64,000 bases of DNA from contig NZ_CP042345.1 of the NCBI RefSeq assembly GCF_007954425.1, positions 806,001 to 870,000 on the forward strand, written 5' to 3'. This stretch comes from Novosphingobium ginsenosidimutans. GTDB taxonomy: Bacteria > Pseudomonadota > Alphaproteobacteria > Sphingomonadales > Sphingomonadaceae. Both the position numbers and the translations under genes were made by a program. The notes below the pieces were generated by a model. That model did not search any database. It saw only the letters and a list, made by a program, of their open reading frames with translations, and was not told the DNA's origin. Below, one piece after another: positions 62,146 through 64,000 of the stretch (its first letter is position 1; every line of letters begins with the position of its first letter).

Positions 62146-63186
62146 CTATTTGTCTGTCGGATCAGCGGAATCGAACAGGCCGCCCTGGTTCCCTGCAGGT
62201 GGCGCCAGGCCAAGGTGCTGCCAGGCCCGCGCATTGAGGCAACGTCCGCGCGCCGTCCGCGCGACCAGTCCAAGCTGGATCAGATAGGGTTCGATCACAT
62301 CCTCGATCGTGTCGCGCGGTTCGGACAAGCCGGCCGCCAGCGTTTCCACGCCGACCGGCCCGCCATTGTAGAATTCGGCAATCATGGTGAGGTAACGCCG
62401 GTCCATCGCGTCAAGCCCGAGGTTATCGACCTCCAGCCGGGTCAACGCTGAGTCAGCCTGGCTCTGCGTGATCGCGGCATGACCCTCGACATGGGCAAAG
62501 TCGCGCACCCGGCGCAGCAGCCGCCCGGCGATCCGCGGCGTCCCACGCGATCGCCGCGCAATCTCGCGCGCGCCGGCCGGCTCAATGCCGATCCCGAGCA
62601 AGCCTGCGCCGCGCGTCACGACCCGCTCCAGCTCCTGTTCGGTATAGAAGTTCAGCCGTACCGGGATCCCGAAACGGTCGCGCAGCGGTGTGGTCAGCAA
62701 CCCCTGCCGGGTGGTCGCGCCAACCAGCGTGAAGGGCGGCAGGTCGATCCGCACCGAGCGCGCCGAGGGCCCCTCGCCAATGATCAGATCCAGCGCGCGG
62801 TCCTCCATCGCCGGATAAAGCACTTCCTCGACCTGCGGATTGAGCCGGTGAATCTCGTCAATGAAGAGGACGTCGCCCTCTTCCAGGTTGGTCAGCAGCG
62901 CCGCCAGATCGCCCGCCTTGGCGATCACTGGGCCGGAGGTCGCGCGGAAACCCACGCCCAGCTCGCGCGCCACGATCTGCGCCAGCGTCGTCTTGCCGAG
63001 GCCGGGCGGGCCGAAGAACAACACATGGTCCATCGCCTCACGCCGTTGCCGCGCAGATTCGATGAACACCCGCAGGTTATCCTTCGCCGCCGCCTGCCCC
63101 ACGAACTCATCAAGTGACTTCGGCCGAAGCGCCGCGTCGGCGTCTTCAACCTGGCGGGTGGAGGAGAGGAGCGGGTTGTCGGTCAT
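62146..63186 (-). CDS. ruvB: Holliday junction helicase RuvB
   Basis: AAA+ motor that drives branch migration with RuvA. The 346-residue protein starts with [11 protein letters not shown], has Walker [14 protein letters not shown] (about 57-69), Walker [11 protein letters not shown], sensor 1 [12 protein letters not shown] and the Arg finger in PLRDRFGI; sensor 2 and the winged helix follow ([18 protein letters not shown]). It is preceded by ruvA on the same strand with 73 bases between. ruvC is not next to them. Confidence 0.97.
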   Translation of the reverse strand: MTDNPLLSSTRQVEDADAALRPKSLDEFVGQAAAKDNLRVFIESARQRREAMDHVLFFGPPGLGKTTLAQIVARELGVGFRATSGPVIAKAGDLAALLTNLEEGDVLFIDEIHRLNPQVEEVLYPAMEDRALDLIIGEGPSARSVRIDLPPFTLVGATTRQGLLTTPLRDRFGIPVRLNFYTEQELERVVTRGAGLLGIGIEPAGAREIARRSRGTPRIAGRLLRRVRDFAHVEGHAAITQSQADSALTRLEVDNLGLDAMDRRYLTMIAEFYNGGPVGVETLAAGLSEPRDTIEDVIEPYLIQLGLVARTARGRCLNARAWQHLGLAPPAGNQGGLFDSADPTDK

Positions 63187-63259
63187 TGCGACAAGCCTTG
63201 CCGCCCGATGGATAGGGAAACAAGCTCGGGATGACGGCTAAAAGGCGCGGCGGACTTAC

Positions 63260-63859
63260 TCATCCCGCCGCCCTTTTCAACGCAACCCGCACCAGATCGT
63301 TCAGCCCCGCGCCCTCACCGAGTTCCTCCAGCGCCCGCGCCACGGCTTCGGTCGCAACATTGGGTTTGAAGCCAAGGTTCTGAAGTGCCGAGACCGCATC
63401 CTGGCTGGCCGAGCCGCGCGGGGCAGCGGACACTGCAGACCCCGCGACCGAAGGCAGGCCGCCGGCCTTGTCCTTCAGCTCGTTCACGATCCGGCTGGCG
63501 AGCTTGGGCCCCACGCCTTGCGCGCGCGCGACCATCGCCGCATCGCCGCCAGCGCAGGCGCGCTGGAGTTCGTCGACGGTCAGCGCCGACAGCACCGCCA
63601 GTGCCATCTTGGACCCGACACCCTGGATCCCGGTGAGCAAACGAAACCATTCCCGCTCGCCGCCGCTGGCAAAGCCAATCAGGCGCATATCGTTTTCGGA
63701 AACCTGCAGCTCGGTGTGGACCGTTACCCGGTCACCCCTCAGGCCCAGGGCATCGAGCGTGCGGGCACTGCAATGGACAAGGTAGCCCACGCCATTCACG
63801 TCAATCACGGCCCAGTCGGGACCGAAATCGTCAAGCAGGCCGGACAGGCGGGCGATCAT
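63260..63859 (-). CDS. ruvA: Holliday junction-binding protein RuvA
   Basis: Tetrameric junction-binding partner of RuvB. The 199-residue protein has the N-terminal OB fold (MIARLSGLLDDFGPDWAVID), tandem helix-hairpin-helix motifs (LLTGIQGVGSKMALAVL and RAQGVGPKLASRIVNELK) and a flexible linker before the C-terminal RuvB-binding domain (DAVSALQNLGFKP). In many alphaproteobacteria ruvC lies just upstream; here a short divergent gene starts 49 bases away instead. Confidence 0.96.
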   Translation of the reverse strand: MIARLSGLLDDFGPDWAVIDVNGVGYLVHCSARTLDALGLRGDRVTVHTELQVSENDMRLIGFASGGEREWFRLLTGIQGVGSKMALAVLSALTVDELQRACAGGDAAMVARAQGVGPKLASRIVNELKDKAGGLPSVAGSAVSAAPRGSASQDAVSALQNLGFKPNVATEAVARALEELGEGAGLNDLVRVALKRAAG

Positions 63860-63907
63860 GCACGCGGGTTAACCCGCTGCAGCGCACTCGGCAAGCGAAA
63901 GGAACAA

Positions 63908-64000
63908 GTGGCGAACAGTTATGAACTAGAAGCGCGGGATCGGGATATCCGCCGCAACCCGGCAGGCGAGCGCCGCCGCGCCAACCTGGAACAGCACTTC
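63908..64000 (+). CDS. Unidentified gene, 5' end only
   Basis: A frame from GTG 63908, open to the end of the window, giving 31 residues beginning MANSYELEARDRDIRRN with further Arg-rich text. AAAGGAAC lies just upstream. It is divergent from ruvA. Too short to assign and could be a chance frame. Confidence 0.35.
   Translation, partial: MANSYELEARDRDIRRNPAGERRRANLEQHF

Overview
The window reads as chromosomal DNA from a high-GC alphaproteobacterium, most likely Sphingomonadales (Sphingomonas/Novosphingobium type). Grounds: three large TonB-dependent receptors, a class I PHA synthase with a phasin, VPEPSTW- and VPAPP-type PEP-CTERM proteins, very dense packing with 1-4 base coupled start/stop overlaps, and many GTG/TTG starts. 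About 60 protein genes and four tRNAs cover nearly everything. I see no integrase, transposase, phage gene or CRISPR array. The genus is an inference.

Layout. 1-8.1 kb: 3' end of nadA, a CitE-like lyase and old yellow enzyme pair, an EamA exporter, a small lipoprotein, lipB, a membrane protein, a phospholipid-type methyltransferase, an MFS exporter and arsC. 8.2-18.6 kb: three TonB-dependent receptors. The first sits behind two operator-like palindromes. The second appears to begin translation inside a tRNA-Thr gene and leads a run with a class II aldolase and an orphan [2Fe-2S] subunit. The third has its own terminator. tRNA-Cys, tRNA-Thr and a short RNB exoribonuclease lie between them. 18.7-24.5 kb: crotonase, pseudo-receiver regulator, AlaC-like aminotransferase, then phaC and phasin. 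24.6-31.9 kb: clpS, a VIT-type transporter, lptF-lptG, a fatty acid desaturase divergent from a YghO-like acyltransferase, and a dicarboxylate symporter.

31.9-45.9 kb: glmM-DUF1272-thiD, a LOG protein, tRNA-Gln, ppx/gppA-rlmE, a membrane cytochrome c, an acyl-CoA carboxylase beta subunit, glpD with a Bcr/CflA exporter, dinB, nudix-pgl, dps, a GDT1-like membrane protein and tRNA-Gly. 46-64 kb: a CnoX-like thioredoxin and Lon-domain pair, marC, a lipoprotein, argB-yggT-folD, a queuosine-precursor transporter, nupC, a secreted nuclease, two paralogous PEP-CTERM proteins, an ABM monooxygenase, a Tat-lipoprotein molybdoenzyme with its cytochrome b561, an EamA exporter, acnA, a Ser/Thr-rich PEP-CTERM protein, ruvA-ruvB and the start of an unidentified gene.

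Most of the content is housekeeping. The points most worth attention are the receptor start codon embedded in tRNA-Thr, paired palindromes at the siderophore receptor, a TetR-like palindrome in the only sizeable gene-free stretch, a histone-H1-like tail on the phasin with repeated operator-like elements upstream, and a possible ceramide-forming acyltransferase beside a desaturase. No obviously new multi-gene defence or biosynthetic system is visible.
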